A stretch of 64,000 nucleotides of DNA from positions 525,410 to 589,409 of the forward strand of contig JAPWUV010000002.1 of assembly GCA_028275345.1 (NCBI GenBank), read 5' to 3'. The stretch comes from a bacterium (GTDB lineage Bacteria > Zhuqueibacterota > Zhuqueibacteria > Oleimicrobiales > Geothermoviventaceae). How positions within the stretch are numbered: the first letter of the stretch is position 1; each line of letters opens with the position of its first letter. The translations under genes and the position numbers were made by a program. Positions 28,321 to 37,733 of the stretch are shown piece after piece. The notes beneath the pieces were generated by a model that did not search any database, was not told the origin of the DNA, and worked only from the letters and a program-made list of their open reading frames with translations.

Positions 28321-29424
28321 TCATTGCTGGCGGACGAATTCCATCAACACCTTACCGATGAAGTCGTTCGCCATCATGCCAGGGAAGCGATCTGATCCGG
28401 GGCCGAAGGCGAAGAAAGGAGCCGGATTGGCCGTATGCTCGCCGCCAACGTAGCGGACTTCCACCTGCCGATTCCGACGATCTCCTCCTGTGACCGCGAG
28501 GCCTCCGGTGTCATGATCAGCCGTGACAATCACCAACGTGTTGCCGTCCGCAGTTGCGAAGTCCAATGCCACCTCGACAGCTGCCACGAAATCTTGCGTT
28601 TCCTCCAATTCGCGCGCTGCGTCATTGGAATGGGCCGCCCAGTCGATCTGGGAACCTTCTACCATGAGGAAGAATCCGCGCGGATTGGTGCGCAGTGTGG
28701 CAATGGCCTTGGCCACCATTTGCGCCAGCGTCGGCCGCCGCTCCGGCGGGGGAGCCAGGGCCACTGGCGCAAACAAGCCGATCACCGGGACCGGCAAGGG
28801 CACGCCGGCTCGTCGGAACTCCAAGGTGTCGGTGATCACGTGGTAGCCGCGCCGTCGCAATTCGTTCAGCAGGTTGCGGCCGTCTTCGCGCCTACCTTCA
28901 CCCTCCCCTACCGGCAGGAAGAAGGAGGTTCCTCCGCCGAGGACCACGTCCAACCCACTGTCCAAGAGTTGAATGGCGATCTCCCCCTCCTGGGAGCGGC
29001 TCGCGTGGGCGTAGAATGCCGCCGGGGTCGCATGAGTGACCTGGCAGGTGACCACGATCCCGGTGGCTTTGCCGCGGGCCTCGGCCTCTTCCACTATCGT
29101 CCGGAGCGTGTCGAAACCGGAGGCCTTCGGCCGCAGCGAGAGCAAGCCGTTCAGGGTTTTTTCTCCCGTAGCCATGGCTGTGGCGGCCGCCGCGGAGTCG
29201 GTGACCCACCGGTCTTCGTTCAGCGGCTGCGTCAACACCAGCGCCCCGCGCGGGAAGCGAGTGAGGACCTTGTCGCCCTTGGCGGCAATGAACTGCATCA
29301 GCGCTCCGACACCCATCCCGTCGCCGATCAACAGGATCACATTCTTTGGCCGGGCAGGCTGGGGCGCAGCGGATCCCACTCCTATCCACAGCGCGAGACT
29401 GAAGGCCGCGAGGCGCGTTCTCAT
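28321..29424 (-). CDS. Exported alkaline phosphatase
   Basis: The protein has 367 residues with a signal peptide (TRLAAFSLALWIGVGSAA). Alkaline phosphatase motifs are VILLIGDGMGVGALM (metal-binding Asp near residue 35), VTDSAAAATAMATGEKT (nucleophile Ser at ~77), MVEGSQIDWAAHSND, VIVTADHDTGGLAVTG, and GEHTA close to the end. All the catalytic and zinc/magnesium residues I can recognise appear present. It hydrolyses phosphomonoesters in the periplasm. At 367 residues it is shorter than E. coli PhoA (471) and fits the compact family of GDGMG phosphatases. The ATG at 29424 has GGAGGAGG seven bases upstream. Confidence 0.93.
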   Translation of the reverse strand: MRTRLAAFSLALWIGVGSAAPQPARPKNVILLIGDGMGVGALMQFIAAKGDKVLTRFPRGALVLTQPLNEDRWVTDSAAAATAMATGEKTLNGLLSLRPKASGFDTLRTIVEEAEARGKATGIVVTCQVTHATPAAFYAHASRSQEGEIAIQLLDSGLDVVLGGGTSFFLPVGEGEGRREDGRNLLNELRRRGYHVITDTLEFRRAGVPLPVPVIGLFAPVALAPPPERRPTLAQMVAKAIATLRTNPRGFFLMVEGSQIDWAAHSNDAARELEETQDFVAAVEVALDFATADGNTLVIVTADHDTGGLAVTGGDRRNRQVEVRYVGGEHTANPAPFFAFGPGSDRFPGMMANDFIGKVLMEFVRQQ

Positions 29425-29507
29425 TGGCAAACCTCCTCCGCTCAGTACTTGGACGGCGCCACCCGAAGATAGCGATTCTGCACGGGAAATGCGAGCCCCA
29501 CCCTCCT

Positions 29508-31712
29508 CTATCTGAGCACGGCGACTTTCCTCACCGCGCTCATTCCGGAAGATGTGGTGACCAGAATCACGTAGACACCCGATGCCACCAGTTCTCCTCG
29601 GTCATTGCGGCCATCCCAAATTGCTCTGCCGCCAGGTACTTCCCCGCGCAAGAAGTTGCGAACTAGCTGGCCGTCGCTGGTGAAGATCCGCACCTGGCTT
29701 TCGCGGGCCAGATTCCCGATGGTCAGCTTCGCCGATTGGTCGCTCAGGAAAAACGGGTTCGGGTAAACTTCCACCTCGCTCAAATTCGCCTTGGGCGCCG
29801 TGTACGGCGTCGTGACCTGAGAGAGCCCATTGGTCGTGCCGAGAAATGCGTCCCCAGTTTGCGGATTGAAGGCGATGGCCTGCACATGATCCCAGACTAG
29901 CCCACTGTTGTCCGTCGTGAAATAGCGGAAGGGGTAACCGTCGGGGTCGAGGACCGTGACGCCCCCCACAGCTCCGATCCACTTGTTATCTTGCGGATCC
30001 ACCGCAACGCAGTAGATATCCTCCGAGATCAGTCCGTAACGGACTCCCACACGGCCTTCGAACCAAAAGTTGAGTCCCCGGTCGGTTCCTATCCACATGA
30101 CCCCGTTCCGATCGGCAGCGATGGACCGGACCAAGTTGCTTTGCAGACCGTCCTCCGCTGCGGTGAGGCCTTGGCTGAGGTCATCGTCCGATCGGCTGAG
30201 GAGGTTCTGCCCGTAGTCGATCACCGACACGCCTTCCGTCTCCGTTCCCACCCAAACCCGGCCGTGGTGATCAAACGCGAGAGCGATCACCCGAGTGCTC
30301 TTCAGGCCATCGTATGTGGAGAAGTACACCCATTCGTTTGCGGGCGTCACGGCTACCACCGCCCTCCCGTTGTTCGCAAACTTATTGAGGATCCACACAT
30401 TGCCAGCCGGATCGGTCCGCACTCCGCTGATGATGACGTAGGTTGGGGTATCCGACCCAGCCAGCTTGCCGCCTTCGTTGGTGTAGCGGGCCACGGATAT
30501 CCCTGTGTCGGTCTCGCTGAACACAACGAGCCCATAACCTTGCGTTCCTATCCACTTGCGATTCAGATGGTCCACGGCGACGGACAAAGTCACGTCGACC
30601 GGAAGGTGCCCCGAGCGCACCGTGTAGTGCCGCCACCATCTGCCATCGAAAGAAAACACCCCAGACCGGGAGGTACACCACAGCACGCCATTCCGGTCGA
30701 AAGCCAGATCCGTGATGTTGTTGCCGCCGGGTTCATTGGGTTGGACACGGGCCCATTGGTTGCGGACCGGATCCAATCTTGCGATCCCCTCCCCCTGCGA
30801 TGCTATCCAGAGATTTCCCTGCCGATCGACCGTGGCGCCAACACAGCGGTCAACGACGCCGCCAAGGCGGCGGGGCCTCTCGTTCCAAAGATCCACTGCC
30901 CATGTTCGGACAACCACGAGGCTATCGTGCCAAGCCGCGAGATCTACGATCTCCTCGCCGCGGTAGGCGATGTTCCTCCAGCCCTGGTCCTCCCGAAGCG
31001 CCAGCCCGGAGCGCGTCGCCGCGTAAATCCCGCCTCGGAATGGAAGAACGGCGTGGACCGTGTCCGAGGGTAGGCCCTCGGTGTGGGTAGCGTTCCGCCA
31101 ATAGTCCGGCGCCTGTAAATTGGGAAAACGGAGATCGACGTAAGCAATCCCGAAGTCCGTGCATACCCAGAGAGTATCCCGGATGATGGCGAGAGACCTT
31201 GCGGCAATCTCGACCGGAAACTTCCTGCCAAGGTTCCGGTACGTCTCCTTGACTTCTCCGCGATCCATCAGGTAGAGGCTCACGCCCAAGCTCAATCCGA
31301 CATACAGCGAATCGCCCTTCACCGCGAGGTCGTGGATCTCCCACCCACTGTAGTCCTTGATCACGCGGATCTGCCCTGTACGGGGATGGAGGACACTGAG
31401 GTAGCCATTTCCGTGACCGATCCAGACATTGCCACGGCGATCCAGAGCTACCGCGCGTAGGTCATTCCCGGGGAGCCCCTCGGCATTGGTGTACTTCGTG
31501 ACGTCCAGATTCCAGGCGTCGATGTGAACAAGCCCTCCCGATGTGGCGGCCCAGATCCCCGCGGAGTCCACGGCCAAGGCCCGCACCTCCCTCGTAGACG
31601 TCCAGGACCGCCATTGCCAGAACTGGGCCTGGACCGGAGACACGGTCGCGAGCGCAACCACCAGCAACGTCCAACCCGTAACTTGCCGGATCCTCGGAAG
31701 GCATTGGGTCAT
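29508..31712 (-). CDS. Secreted two-component-regulator-type propeller protein with FlgD-like C-terminal sorting domain
   Basis: The protein has 734 residues with a signal peptide (TGWTLLVVALATVSPVQAQ). The body contains many Reg_prop-type repeats of the form D-x-x-G-x-x-W-I/V-G-T (for example DRRGNVWIGHGNGYLSVL, DRNGVMWIGTDRGLNF, DHHGRVWVGTETEGVSV), which predict two or more beta-propellers. The last ~90 residues start EVEVYPNPFF and end with GRAIWDGRNDRGELVASGVY, the FlgD-Ig/type IX secretion C-terminal domain of FCB-group bacteria. No kinase or response-regulator domain is attached. A surface location is implied. Its position after ribH may be incidental. The ATG at 31712 has GGGGAG. Confidence 0.88.
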   Translation of the reverse strand: MTQCLPRIRQVTGWTLLVVALATVSPVQAQFWQWRSWTSTREVRALAVDSAGIWAATSGGLVHIDAWNLDVTKYTNAEGLPGNDLRAVALDRRGNVWIGHGNGYLSVLHPRTGQIRVIKDYSGWEIHDLAVKGDSLYVGLSLGVSLYLMDRGEVKETYRNLGRKFPVEIAARSLAIIRDTLWVCTDFGIAYVDLRFPNLQAPDYWRNATHTEGLPSDTVHAVLPFRGGIYAATRSGLALREDQGWRNIAYRGEEIVDLAAWHDSLVVVRTWAVDLWNERPRRLGGVVDRCVGATVDRQGNLWIASQGEGIARLDPVRNQWARVQPNEPGGNNITDLAFDRNGVLWCTSRSGVFSFDGRWWRHYTVRSGHLPVDVTLSVAVDHLNRKWIGTQGYGLVVFSETDTGISVARYTNEGGKLAGSDTPTYVIISGVRTDPAGNVWILNKFANNGRAVVAVTPANEWVYFSTYDGLKSTRVIALAFDHHGRVWVGTETEGVSVIDYGQNLLSRSDDDLSQGLTAAEDGLQSNLVRSIAADRNGVMWIGTDRGLNFWFEGRVGVRYGLISEDIYCVAVDPQDNKWIGAVGGVTVLDPDGYPFRYFTTDNSGLVWDHVQAIAFNPQTGDAFLGTTNGLSQVTTPYTAPKANLSEVEVYPNPFFLSDQSAKLTIGNLARESQVRIFTSDGQLVRNFLRGEVPGGRAIWDGRNDRGELVASGVYVILVTTSSGMSAVRKVAVLR

Positions 31713-31782
31713 TGTTCTCCCCGGAAGCACAATCGGAAAGGGACGTATTGGAAACAGGCAAGCGCGGTCCGCCAACGGCGGC

Positions 31783-32262
31783 TCAGGAAGACCGCCCTCC
31801 GATCTGGCCCAACAGATTGGCCATTTCAATGGCGCTCAGCGCAGCCTGCCAACCCTTGTTGCCCGCCTTTGTGCCGGCTCGCTCAAGGGCTTGCTCCAGA
31901 GTATCAGGAGTGATGACTCCGTACGACACAGGGATGCCCGTCTGCAGGCTGACCTGAGCGATCCCTTTGGTCACTTCGGTCGCGATGTAGTTATGGTGTG
32001 GGGTGTCGCCTCGGATCACAGCCCCGAGGCAGATCACAGCCTGGTACTGCCGCGACGCCGCCAAGGCTTGCGCCACCAAGGGGATTTCGAAGGACCCTGG
32101 CACCCAGGCGACGTGGATATCCTCTTCTCTGGCTCCATGACGCCGCAAGCAGTCCAGAGCCCCGTCCAGCAGCTGCTTGCTGATCAACTCATTGAAGCGG
32201 CTCACCACGATGGCGAACTTCTTACCCGACGCATCCAGTACGCCCTCGAAGACCCTCGGCAT
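31783..32262 (-). CDS. ribH: 6,7-dimethyl-8-ribityllumazine synthase
   Basis: The protein has 159 residues. It condenses 5-amino-6-ribitylaminouracil with 3,4-dihydroxy-2-butanone 4-phosphate to give lumazine. Signature segments are [52 protein letters not shown] (with the catalytic His) and [20 protein letters not shown]. It is the fourth gene of the rib operon, 24 bases after ribBA, with GGAGGAG upstream of the ATG. Confidence 0.97.
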   Translation of the reverse strand: MPRVFEGVLDASGKKFAIVVSRFNELISKQLLDGALDCLRRHGAREEDIHVAWVPGSFEIPLVAQALAASRQYQAVICLGAVIRGDTPHHNYIATEVTKGIAQVSLQTGIPVSYGVITPDTLEQALERAGTKAGNKGWQAALSAIEMANLLGQIGGRSS

Positions 32263-32286
32263 TCTCTCCTCCCGAATTGGCCGCGT

Positions 32287-33600
32287 TCACTTTGCCCGAT
32301 GCAACTCCTCGACAATGCGATCGAGCGTGCTTTCGTCAGCGGTCGAGCCAGCTGTGTCGGTCATCTTGCGCAGCAAATCCTTCGAGATCCCATTTTCGAG
32401 AATGAGATGGCCCAGCTTGTCCCTCTTCGTCTCAAGGTAGCGCAGATTGATCTCGTTGGGCGGCACCTCGATGGGGACCCGCTCCACGACCTCGAGACCG
32501 TAGCCCTGCAGCCCGACGATCTTGCGTGGGTTGTTGGTCATTAAGCGGATCTTGCGCACCCCCAGATCGTACAGGATCTGCGCGCCGATGCCGTAGTCTC
32601 GCAAGTCCGCTGCGAAACCGAGCTCCTCATTGGCTTCGACCGTGTCCTTCCCCTTGTCCTGAAGCCGATAAGCGAGCAGCTTGTTCACGAGACCGATGCC
32701 CCTTCCCTCCTGACGCATGTAGAGGAGCACGCCCCGCCCTTCTTTCTCGATCATCCGCATCGCCTTGTGCAGCTGCTCTCCGCAGTCGCAGCGCAGGGAG
32801 CCGAAGACGTCCCCTGTCAGGCACTGGCTGTGGACGCGCGTCAACACGGGCTCCGGTGTGGTGACGTCGCCCTTGACGAGGGCAATGTGGTGATGCTCGT
32901 CCACAGCGCTCTCGTATAGGTGGAGGACGAAGTGGCCGTAGGCTGTGGGAAGATTGGTGGTCACGACGCGGCGGACGAGCTTTTCGGTTCTGCGGCGGTA
33001 TTCGATCAAGTCGCGGACGGTGATGATCTTCATCCCGAACTGGCGCGCCAACTCCATTAGCTTGGGGACCCGAGCCATGGTCCCGTCTTCGTCCATAATC
33101 TCGCACAACACCCCAGCCGGATAAAGACCCGCCAGCCTGCAGAGGTCCACCACGGCCTCCGTGTGCCCAGCTCGGTTCAGGACACCGCCTTCGCGCGCCC
33201 GCAAGGGGAAAATGTGGCCCGGACGAGCAAGGTCTTCCGGCCGTGTGCGCGGATCGACCAAGGCGCGAATCGTGGTCGCCCGGTCGTAGGCCGAGATGCC
33301 GGTGGTGGTTCCGTACCGCGCGTCCACGCTGACCGTAAACTGCGTACCCATGTGGGCCGTGTTCTCTGTGACCATGGGATGAAGATCCAGTTCCCGAAGC
33401 CGTTCGGGTGTCATGGCCACGCATATGAGGCCTCGGCCGTACTTCGTCATGAAGTTGATGGCCTCCGGCGTGACCTTTTCCGCAGCCATGATAAAATCGC
33501 CTTCGTTCTCGCGGTCCTCGTCGTCGACCACGATCACGATCTTGCCCTGCCGAATGTCTTCGATGGCCTCTTCGATCGTATTGAAACCATTCTCTCGCAT
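32287..33600 (-). CDS. ribBA: Bifunctional 3,4-dihydroxy-2-butanone-4-phosphate synthase / GTP cyclohydrolase II
   Basis: The protein has 437 residues. The RibB half (residues ~1–200) has [20 protein letters not shown] and the acidic ligands, plus [14 protein letters not shown] and [10 protein letters not shown]. The RibA half has [20 protein letters not shown], the zinc-binding Cys-x11-Cys-x-Cys site, then [17 protein letters not shown] and [12 protein letters not shown]. It supplies both branches of riboflavin synthesis: DHBP from ribulose-5-phosphate and the first pyrimidine intermediate from GTP. The ATG at 33600 is preceded by AGGGAG. The frame is open upstream but overlaps ribE and lacks family similarity. 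Confidence 0.97.
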   Translation of the reverse strand: MRENGFNTIEEAIEDIRQGKIVIVVDDEDRENEGDFIMAAEKVTPEAINFMTKYGRGLICVAMTPERLRELDLHPMVTENTAHMGTQFTVSVDARYGTTTGISAYDRATTIRALVDPRTRPEDLARPGHIFPLRAREGGVLNRAGHTEAVVDLCRLAGLYPAGVLCEIMDEDGTMARVPKLMELARQFGMKIITVRDLIEYRRRTEKLVRRVVTTNLPTAYGHFVLHLYESAVDEHHHIALVKGDVTTPEPVLTRVHSQCLTGDVFGSLRCDCGEQLHKAMRMIEKEGRGVLLYMRQEGRGIGLVNKLLAYRLQDKGKDTVEANEELGFAADLRDYGIGAQILYDLGVRKIRLMTNNPRKIVGLQGYGLEVVERVPIEVPPNEINLRYLETKRDKLGHLILENGISKDLLRKMTDTAGSTADESTLDRIVEELHRAK

Positions 33601-33622
33601 GGCGCTTCTCCCTGCGCCCGTC

Positions 33623-34306
33623 TTACAGTTCTGCGGGCGAACCCCGATAGTCCGAGCTGCTCCGGGCAGTGAACCCCAGTTCTTCGAGACGGCTGAGCGT
33701 GATGCCTTCTTCCCCAACCTTCCGCCCCAGGAGCCGCTCCACGTACCTTGCCAAGACATCCACTTCCAAATTCGCGCGGCTTCCAGGCACCAAGTCGCCC
33801 AGATTCGTCTCGCGCAAAGTGAACGGTACGAGAGCTACGGAGAAAGTTTCCCCCTCGATCGCAGCCACCGTCAGGCTCACACCATTGAGCGCTACCGAGC
33901 CCTTCTCGGCGATATACCGGGACAAAGACGAAGGAGGCCGAACCCAGATCGTCTTCCCGTCGCCCTCAGGCTGTACCTCCACAACATCCGCAACCCCATC
34001 CACGTGTCCGAGCACCAGGTGGCCGCCCAGCGGTTCGCCCACCCGCAGCGCCGGCTCCAGGTTGACCTTCGTGCCGCGCCTGTACCAGCGAATGATCGTG
34101 CGACTCCAAGTTTCCGCCACGACATCAGCGCAGAAGCCTTTCGCGGAGACAGCCGTCACCGTCAGGCAGGCGCCGTCGACCGCAATGCTATCTCCCCTGT
34201 GAAGCGACGGCATGAGCTTCTCACACCGCACCTGCAGCTCGGCGCCCCCCGACTTGGGGCGCACTTGCTCAATCACCCCAATCTCGCGGATCAGACCCGT
34301 GAACAA
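33623..34306 (-). CDS. ribE: Riboflavin synthase, alpha subunit
   Basis: The protein has 227 residues. It dismutates two 6,7-dimethyl-8-ribityllumazine molecules into riboflavin. The tandem barrels are visible as a repeat: [16 protein letters not shown] in the first half and [16 protein letters not shown] in the second. [10 protein letters not shown] at the start and [14 protein letters not shown] in between are standard. The start is a TTG with AAGGAG seven bases upstream, three bases after the ribD stop. Residues after ~200 form the short C-terminal helix. Confidence 0.97.
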   Translation of the reverse strand: MFTGLIREIGVIEQVRPKSGGAELQVRCEKLMPSLHRGDSIAVDGACLTVTAVSAKGFCADVVAETWSRTIIRWYRRGTKVNLEPALRVGEPLGGHLVLGHVDGVADVVEVQPEGDGKTIWVRPPSSLSRYIAEKGSVALNGVSLTVAAIEGETFSVALVPFTLRETNLGDLVPGSRANLEVDVLARYVERLLGRKVGEEGITLSRLEELGFTARSSSDYRGSPAEL

Positions 34307-34309
34307 TGG

Positions 34310-35419
34310 CTACTCCTTCGCCTCTGCCGGCACCAGCCTCAGGAAGAGATCGGGTCCGACGCGTCGCACCTCCTGCAGTACGAAACGCATGGCTTCATCC
34401 ATCTCTTCGATCCCCAGATCGCCGGCCAAGCTCAGCCCTGTGCCGCAGATCTTCGGAGCCAGGAAGATCGCGAGCTCATTCACCAACCCGTCGCAAAGCA
34501 AGGAGGTGAACACCCTGCTTCCCCCCTCCACGAGGATGGAGGTGATCCCCCTGCGCCCCAGGAGGCCAAAGGCCTCCCGCATGTCCAACAGACCGTCTTC
34601 GCGCAGGGCAACGCGTTCGACGCGGATCCCGGCGCGCTCGAGCTCCTGCGCCGCCGCGTTCAATTTGGGATCCGCGGCCGTGAGGACCAAGGTCTTCCCA
34701 TCTGCCCGACCCACTTGGGCGGCGCGACTGGCGCCCACCGCCCCCAGGTCCTCATCGAGCAGAATCCGGATGGGATTGGGACCGGAAACGTGCCGAACGG
34801 TGAGTTCCGGGTCGTCCTTCGCCAGGGTTCCCCTGCCCACGAGTATGGCATCGTGCTCGGCCCGAAGGCGGTGAGCCAAACGTCGGGCGGGCTCGGAGGT
34901 AATCCACTTGGAGCTTCCAGTAACCGTGGCAATCTTTCCATCCAAGGTGATGGCCGCTTTCAGCGTCACGAAGGGCAGGCCCGTCCGTATCCAGTGGAAG
35001 TAGCCGCGGTTCAGCCGCTGAGCCCGGGGCATGGTATCGACGACTTCCACCTCGATTCCCGCGCGCCTCAGTGCGGCCAGGCCTTTGCCATTCACCAAAG
35101 GATTCGGATCGATGCCGGCCACAACCACCTTGCGGACGCCAGCCCGAATGATCGCATCCGTGCAGGGCGGGGTCTTGCCGTAATGGCAACAAGGTTCAAG
35201 GGTTACGTAGAGGGTCGAATCTCTCGCCCGGTCCCCGGCTTGCCGCAGCGCGACGATCTCCGCATGAGCTCCACCGAATTCGGCATGGTACCCTTCCCCG
35301 ACAATTTGCCCGTCCCGCACGATCACGGCCCCCACGAGCGGATTCGGCGAAACCCACCCTCTTCCTTTCTCGGCCAACTGCAGGGCTCTGCGCAGGTAGA
35401 CTCTCGTGTCGCGCTGCAT
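34310..35419 (-). CDS. ribD: Bifunctional diaminohydroxyphosphoribosylaminopyrimidine deaminase / 5-amino-6-(5-phosphoribosylamino)uracil reductase
   Basis: The protein has 369 residues. The deaminase half has [18 protein letters not shown] (zinc His and catalytic Glu) and [16 protein letters not shown] (zinc cysteines). The reductase half has [36 protein letters not shown]-type NADPH binding, and [15 protein letters not shown] near the C-terminus. It performs the second and third steps of riboflavin synthesis. It is the first gene of the operon and is preceded by an FMN riboswitch, so FMN feedback is expected. The ATG at 35419 was chosen because upstream codons fall in the riboswitch. Confidence 0.97.
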   Translation of the reverse strand: MQRDTRVYLRRALQLAEKGRGWVSPNPLVGAVIVRDGQIVGEGYHAEFGGAHAEIVALRQAGDRARDSTLYVTLEPCCHYGKTPPCTDAIIRAGVRKVVVAGIDPNPLVNGKGLAALRRAGIEVEVVDTMPRAQRLNRGYFHWIRTGLPFVTLKAAITLDGKIATVTGSSKWITSEPARRLAHRLRAEHDAILVGRGTLAKDDPELTVRHVSGPNPIRILLDEDLGAVGASRAAQVGRADGKTLVLTAADPKLNAAAQELERAGIRVERVALREDGLLDMREAFGLLGRRGITSILVEGGSRVFTSLLCDGLVNELAIFLAPKICGTGLSLAGDLGIEEMDEAMRFVLQEVRRVGPDLFLRLVPAEAKE

Positions 35420-35442
35420 CGTCCCGGTATGCCACAGATGAT

Positions 35443-35472
35443 AAAAGAAAAGCCCCTGAGCGCAGTCGGGGC
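35443..35472 (-). terminator. Intrinsic terminator-like hairpin of the FMN riboswitch expression platform
   Basis: On the minus strand GCCCC...GGGGC, extended by an inner GA/TC pair, forms a GC-rich stem (35472–35452) followed by TTTTCTTTT (35451–35443). It lies between the aptamer and the ribD start. It should stop transcription when FMN is bound. Confidence 0.8.
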
Positions 35473-35507
35473 CTCCATCTCGTTGGGAGAGGCGGGTCTT
35501 CTCCTGG

Positions 35508-35627
35508 TCTTCTCCCGTCCGGACTTTCACCGTCGGCGCCGGAATCTCACCGGCTCTGTCCGCGCCGCCCTCCGCGGACTCGTGGGCTTTCACCACCGGT
35601 CAGGACTTCCACCTGGCCCCGAAGACC
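35508..35627 (-). promoter_or_regulatory. FMN riboswitch (RFN element) controlling ribD-ribE-ribBA-ribH
   Basis: The minus strand shows the conserved RFN core in order: TCTTCGGGGC at the 5' end, GTGGAAGTCCTGACCGG, TGGTGAAAGCCCACGA, a variable arm, CCGGTGAGATTCCGGCGCCG, GACGGTGAAAGTCCGGA and GGGAGAAGA at the 3' end. All junction sequences expected for FMN binding are present. With the terminator hairpin downstream and a sigma-70 promoter immediately upstream, it forms a complete transcriptional off-switch. Confidence 0.96.
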
Positions 35628-35633
35628 GCTATC

Positions 35634-35662
35634 AATATACTGAATTGATACCAGGGAGTCAA
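35634..35662 (-). promoter_or_regulatory. Sigma-70-type promoter of the riboflavin operon
   Basis: TTGACT (35662–35657) and TATATT (35639–35634) are separated by 17 bases on the minus strand. Transcription would start a few bases before the FMN aptamer. Hexamers and spacing are identical to those upstream of valS. Confidence 0.85.
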
Positions 35663-35840
35663 GGTTCGATTCCCTCAGAGCCCCTCCGTCCCCGTGACCG
35701 GCGCTAGTCGTGAAGGCCCGTGGCCCGGGCCAAGCCGGGAAATTGCCCCCGGAGTGAAACCCACCTCCCGAGACTCCGTATTACTCGGCAAGGATTCGCT
35801 GGCTTTTTGCTCCCAGTTTCGTAGATTTGGAGGTCGACAG

Positions 35841-37496
35841 ATGATGCGAAGATGCCCCAAAAGCCCCAGATCTCGAGGGCAGAGCATGTGGATGCGGGCG
35901 GCAAGAGGGCGGCGGTACGTCGCCTTGTGCCTCAGCCTCCTATTTGCCATTGCATTCCAGGCCAGCGCGCAGGCGCAGCAGGGGCCCTGGTCGGAGGGAC
36001 TGGAGTGGATCTCGGGTGAGGAGCTTTACCATCACCTTGCGGTGCTTGCCCACGACAGCATGCGTGGCCGCGACACCCCGAGCCCCGAGCTCCAAAAGGC
36101 CGCCGCCTACATTGCCTCGGAGTTCCGGAGGAGCGGCCTGCTGCCGCCTCGCGACTCGAGCTACTTCCAGCACTTCTCGGTCTGCTGGACGCACTTAGGA
36201 GAACCGAACCGCCTCTCGTTCCAGTTCGACCACGGCCAGTGGGAATGCGCTCTCAAAGAGGACTTCGTGCCGCTCTCGATTTCCTCCTCGGGGGTGGTCG
36301 AGGGAGAGCTGGTTTTTGTGGGCTACGGCATCACCGCGCCGGAGTACGGTTATGACGACTACCAAGGCCTCGATGTGCGAGGCAAAGTCGTCCTGGCCTT
36401 CACACATGAGCCTCGGGAGCGCGACTCCACGGACGTGTTTCTGGGCCCTCAGCCCACCGACCACAGCAAACCCCTGGAGAAGATGCTGAACGCGATCGAC
36501 CACGGAGCGATTGGGCTGATCTTGGCCAACGATCCTCTGCATCACGTGGCCCGTCGACCTCCGAACGTTTGGCCTTCGTTGATGCGCCGCTCTGTCGGCG
36601 AGACCGTCCCGCTTCAGCTTCAAGAATCGGAAGAACGACTGGTCGGCGTCCACGTCGGGCGCCCGGTCCTGGATAGCCTTTTCCACCTCCTCGGAAAGGA
36701 CCCTGTCACGGTTCAGCGCACAATTGACTCGACGCTTCGTCCTTCGTCGTTCCCCCTTCCCGTGAAGGTCAGGATCCAGGTCAGCTTGCGGCAAGACGCC
36801 CAGCAGGTTTGCAACGTCGTGGGGCTTCTCCCCGGCTCGGACGCGGTTTTGAAAAACCAGCTCGTTGTGATTGGCGCGCACTATGACCACGTCGGGGTTC
36901 GGCACGACACAGTCATTTACAACGGCGCAGACGACAATGCTTCCGGGACAGCCGGCGTGATCACGCTGGCCAAAGCCTTCGGCAGGAACAAAGTTCACCC
37001 CAAGCGCTCACTCCTCTTCATCACCTTCGCGGGCGAAGAGAAGGGGCTCTTTGGATCCCGATACTACACGTCCAATCCCCTCTTCCCCCTCGACAGTACC
37101 GTCGCCATGATCAATCTCGACATGATCTCCCGTAACGACACCAATCAAGTGTCGGTCGCCGGGAGTTCCGTGAGTCCCGAGCTATTCGCCATGGTCCAGG
37201 AAGCTAACAACGCCGTGGGGATGGAAATCAATACCGTGGCCGATCAGTACTTCCGACAGTCGGACCACTACTCTTTCTACCGCAAGCGGATCCCGGTGCT
37301 CTTTTTCAACAGCCTGGACCACGAGGACCTTCACAAGCCGACAGATGATCCGGAGAAAGCAATCCCGGAAAAGATGGCGAGAATCACGCGGCTGGTCTAT
37401 CTTACCGCATGGAAGGTGGCTGAAAGCCCTGTCCGCCCCTCCTACCATCCCTTTCAGCCGCCCGTGGCCGAGAAAGCGACCCAATCCGAGCCGTGA
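35841..37496 (+). CDS. Exported M28-family metallopeptidase
   Basis: The protein has 551 residues. A long basic N-terminus is followed by a signal segment (VALCLSLLFAIAFQASAQA). Residues ~150–260 form a PA-like insert (VFVGYGITAPEYGYDDYQGL). The M28 zinc aminopeptidase core has VIGAHYDHVG (His), YNGADDNASGTAGV (bridging Asp), FAGEEKGLFGSRYY (catalytic and zinc Glu), INLDMISR (Asp) and a final His in DHEDLHKPTDD, so the two-zinc site seems complete. It should remove N-terminal residues from peptides outside the cytoplasm. The ATG at 35841 has GGAGGT six bases upstream; the frame is open further up but without sequence support. Confidence 0.93.
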   Translation: MMRRCPKSPRSRGQSMWMRAARGRRYVALCLSLLFAIAFQASAQAQQGPWSEGLEWISGEELYHHLAVLAHDSMRGRDTPSPELQKAAAYIASEFRRSGLLPPRDSSYFQHFSVCWTHLGEPNRLSFQFDHGQWECALKEDFVPLSISSSGVVEGELVFVGYGITAPEYGYDDYQGLDVRGKVVLAFTHEPRERDSTDVFLGPQPTDHSKPLEKMLNAIDHGAIGLILANDPLHHVARRPPNVWPSLMRRSVGETVPLQLQESEERLVGVHVGRPVLDSLFHLLGKDPVTVQRTIDSTLRPSSFPLPVKVRIQVSLRQDAQQVCNVVGLLPGSDAVLKNQLVVIGAHYDHVGVRHDTVIYNGADDNASGTAGVITLAKAFGRNKVHPKRSLLFITFAGEEKGLFGSRYYTSNPLFPLDSTVAMINLDMISRNDTNQVSVAGSSVSPELFAMVQEANNAVGMEINTVADQYFRQSDHYSFYRKRIPVLFFNSLDHEDLHKPTDDPEKAIPEKMARITRLVYLTAWKVAESPVRPSYHPFQPPVAEKATQSEP

Positions 37497-37733
37497 GCCG
37501 AAATCGGCTGAGATCTGCCCTTTCGCCGAGCCTCATTGTCGGTACGTGAGGGGGGCCAGGTGCCCCGGAAAGTCCAAGATGACGATCCGTTGCGGCGCGT
37601 TCCCGCGGAAAAGAAGAGCCGAGGATTCCCGTGCCGTCCCGTGCGAGAAATTTCGTCAGCGACACGGGAGGCCGAATCAAGCCTTGATGGAGCGTAGGGC
37701 CGGTGTCTTCCTGCAATCCCAGGGAGGGAATGG
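37497..37733 (+). other. Leader region of mgtE
   Basis: The 237 bases between the M28 stop and mgtE hold a 7-bp hairpin TCCCGTG/CACGGGA (37637–37669) but no open frame of note. I looked for an M-box Mg2+ riboswitch because of the downstream gene, but the conserved M-box segments are not evident. Confidence 0.4.

Noticed and set aside
33413-35707. Open frame of 764 codons on the plus strand opposite ribBA, ribE and ribD
   Set aside because: It crosses three certain genes and the riboswitch and has no protein-like features; it is a GC-driven shadow.
37497-37733. M-box Mg2+ riboswitch upstream of mgtE
   Set aside because: A short stretch with GTGAGG looked promising, but the other conserved M-box segments are missing.
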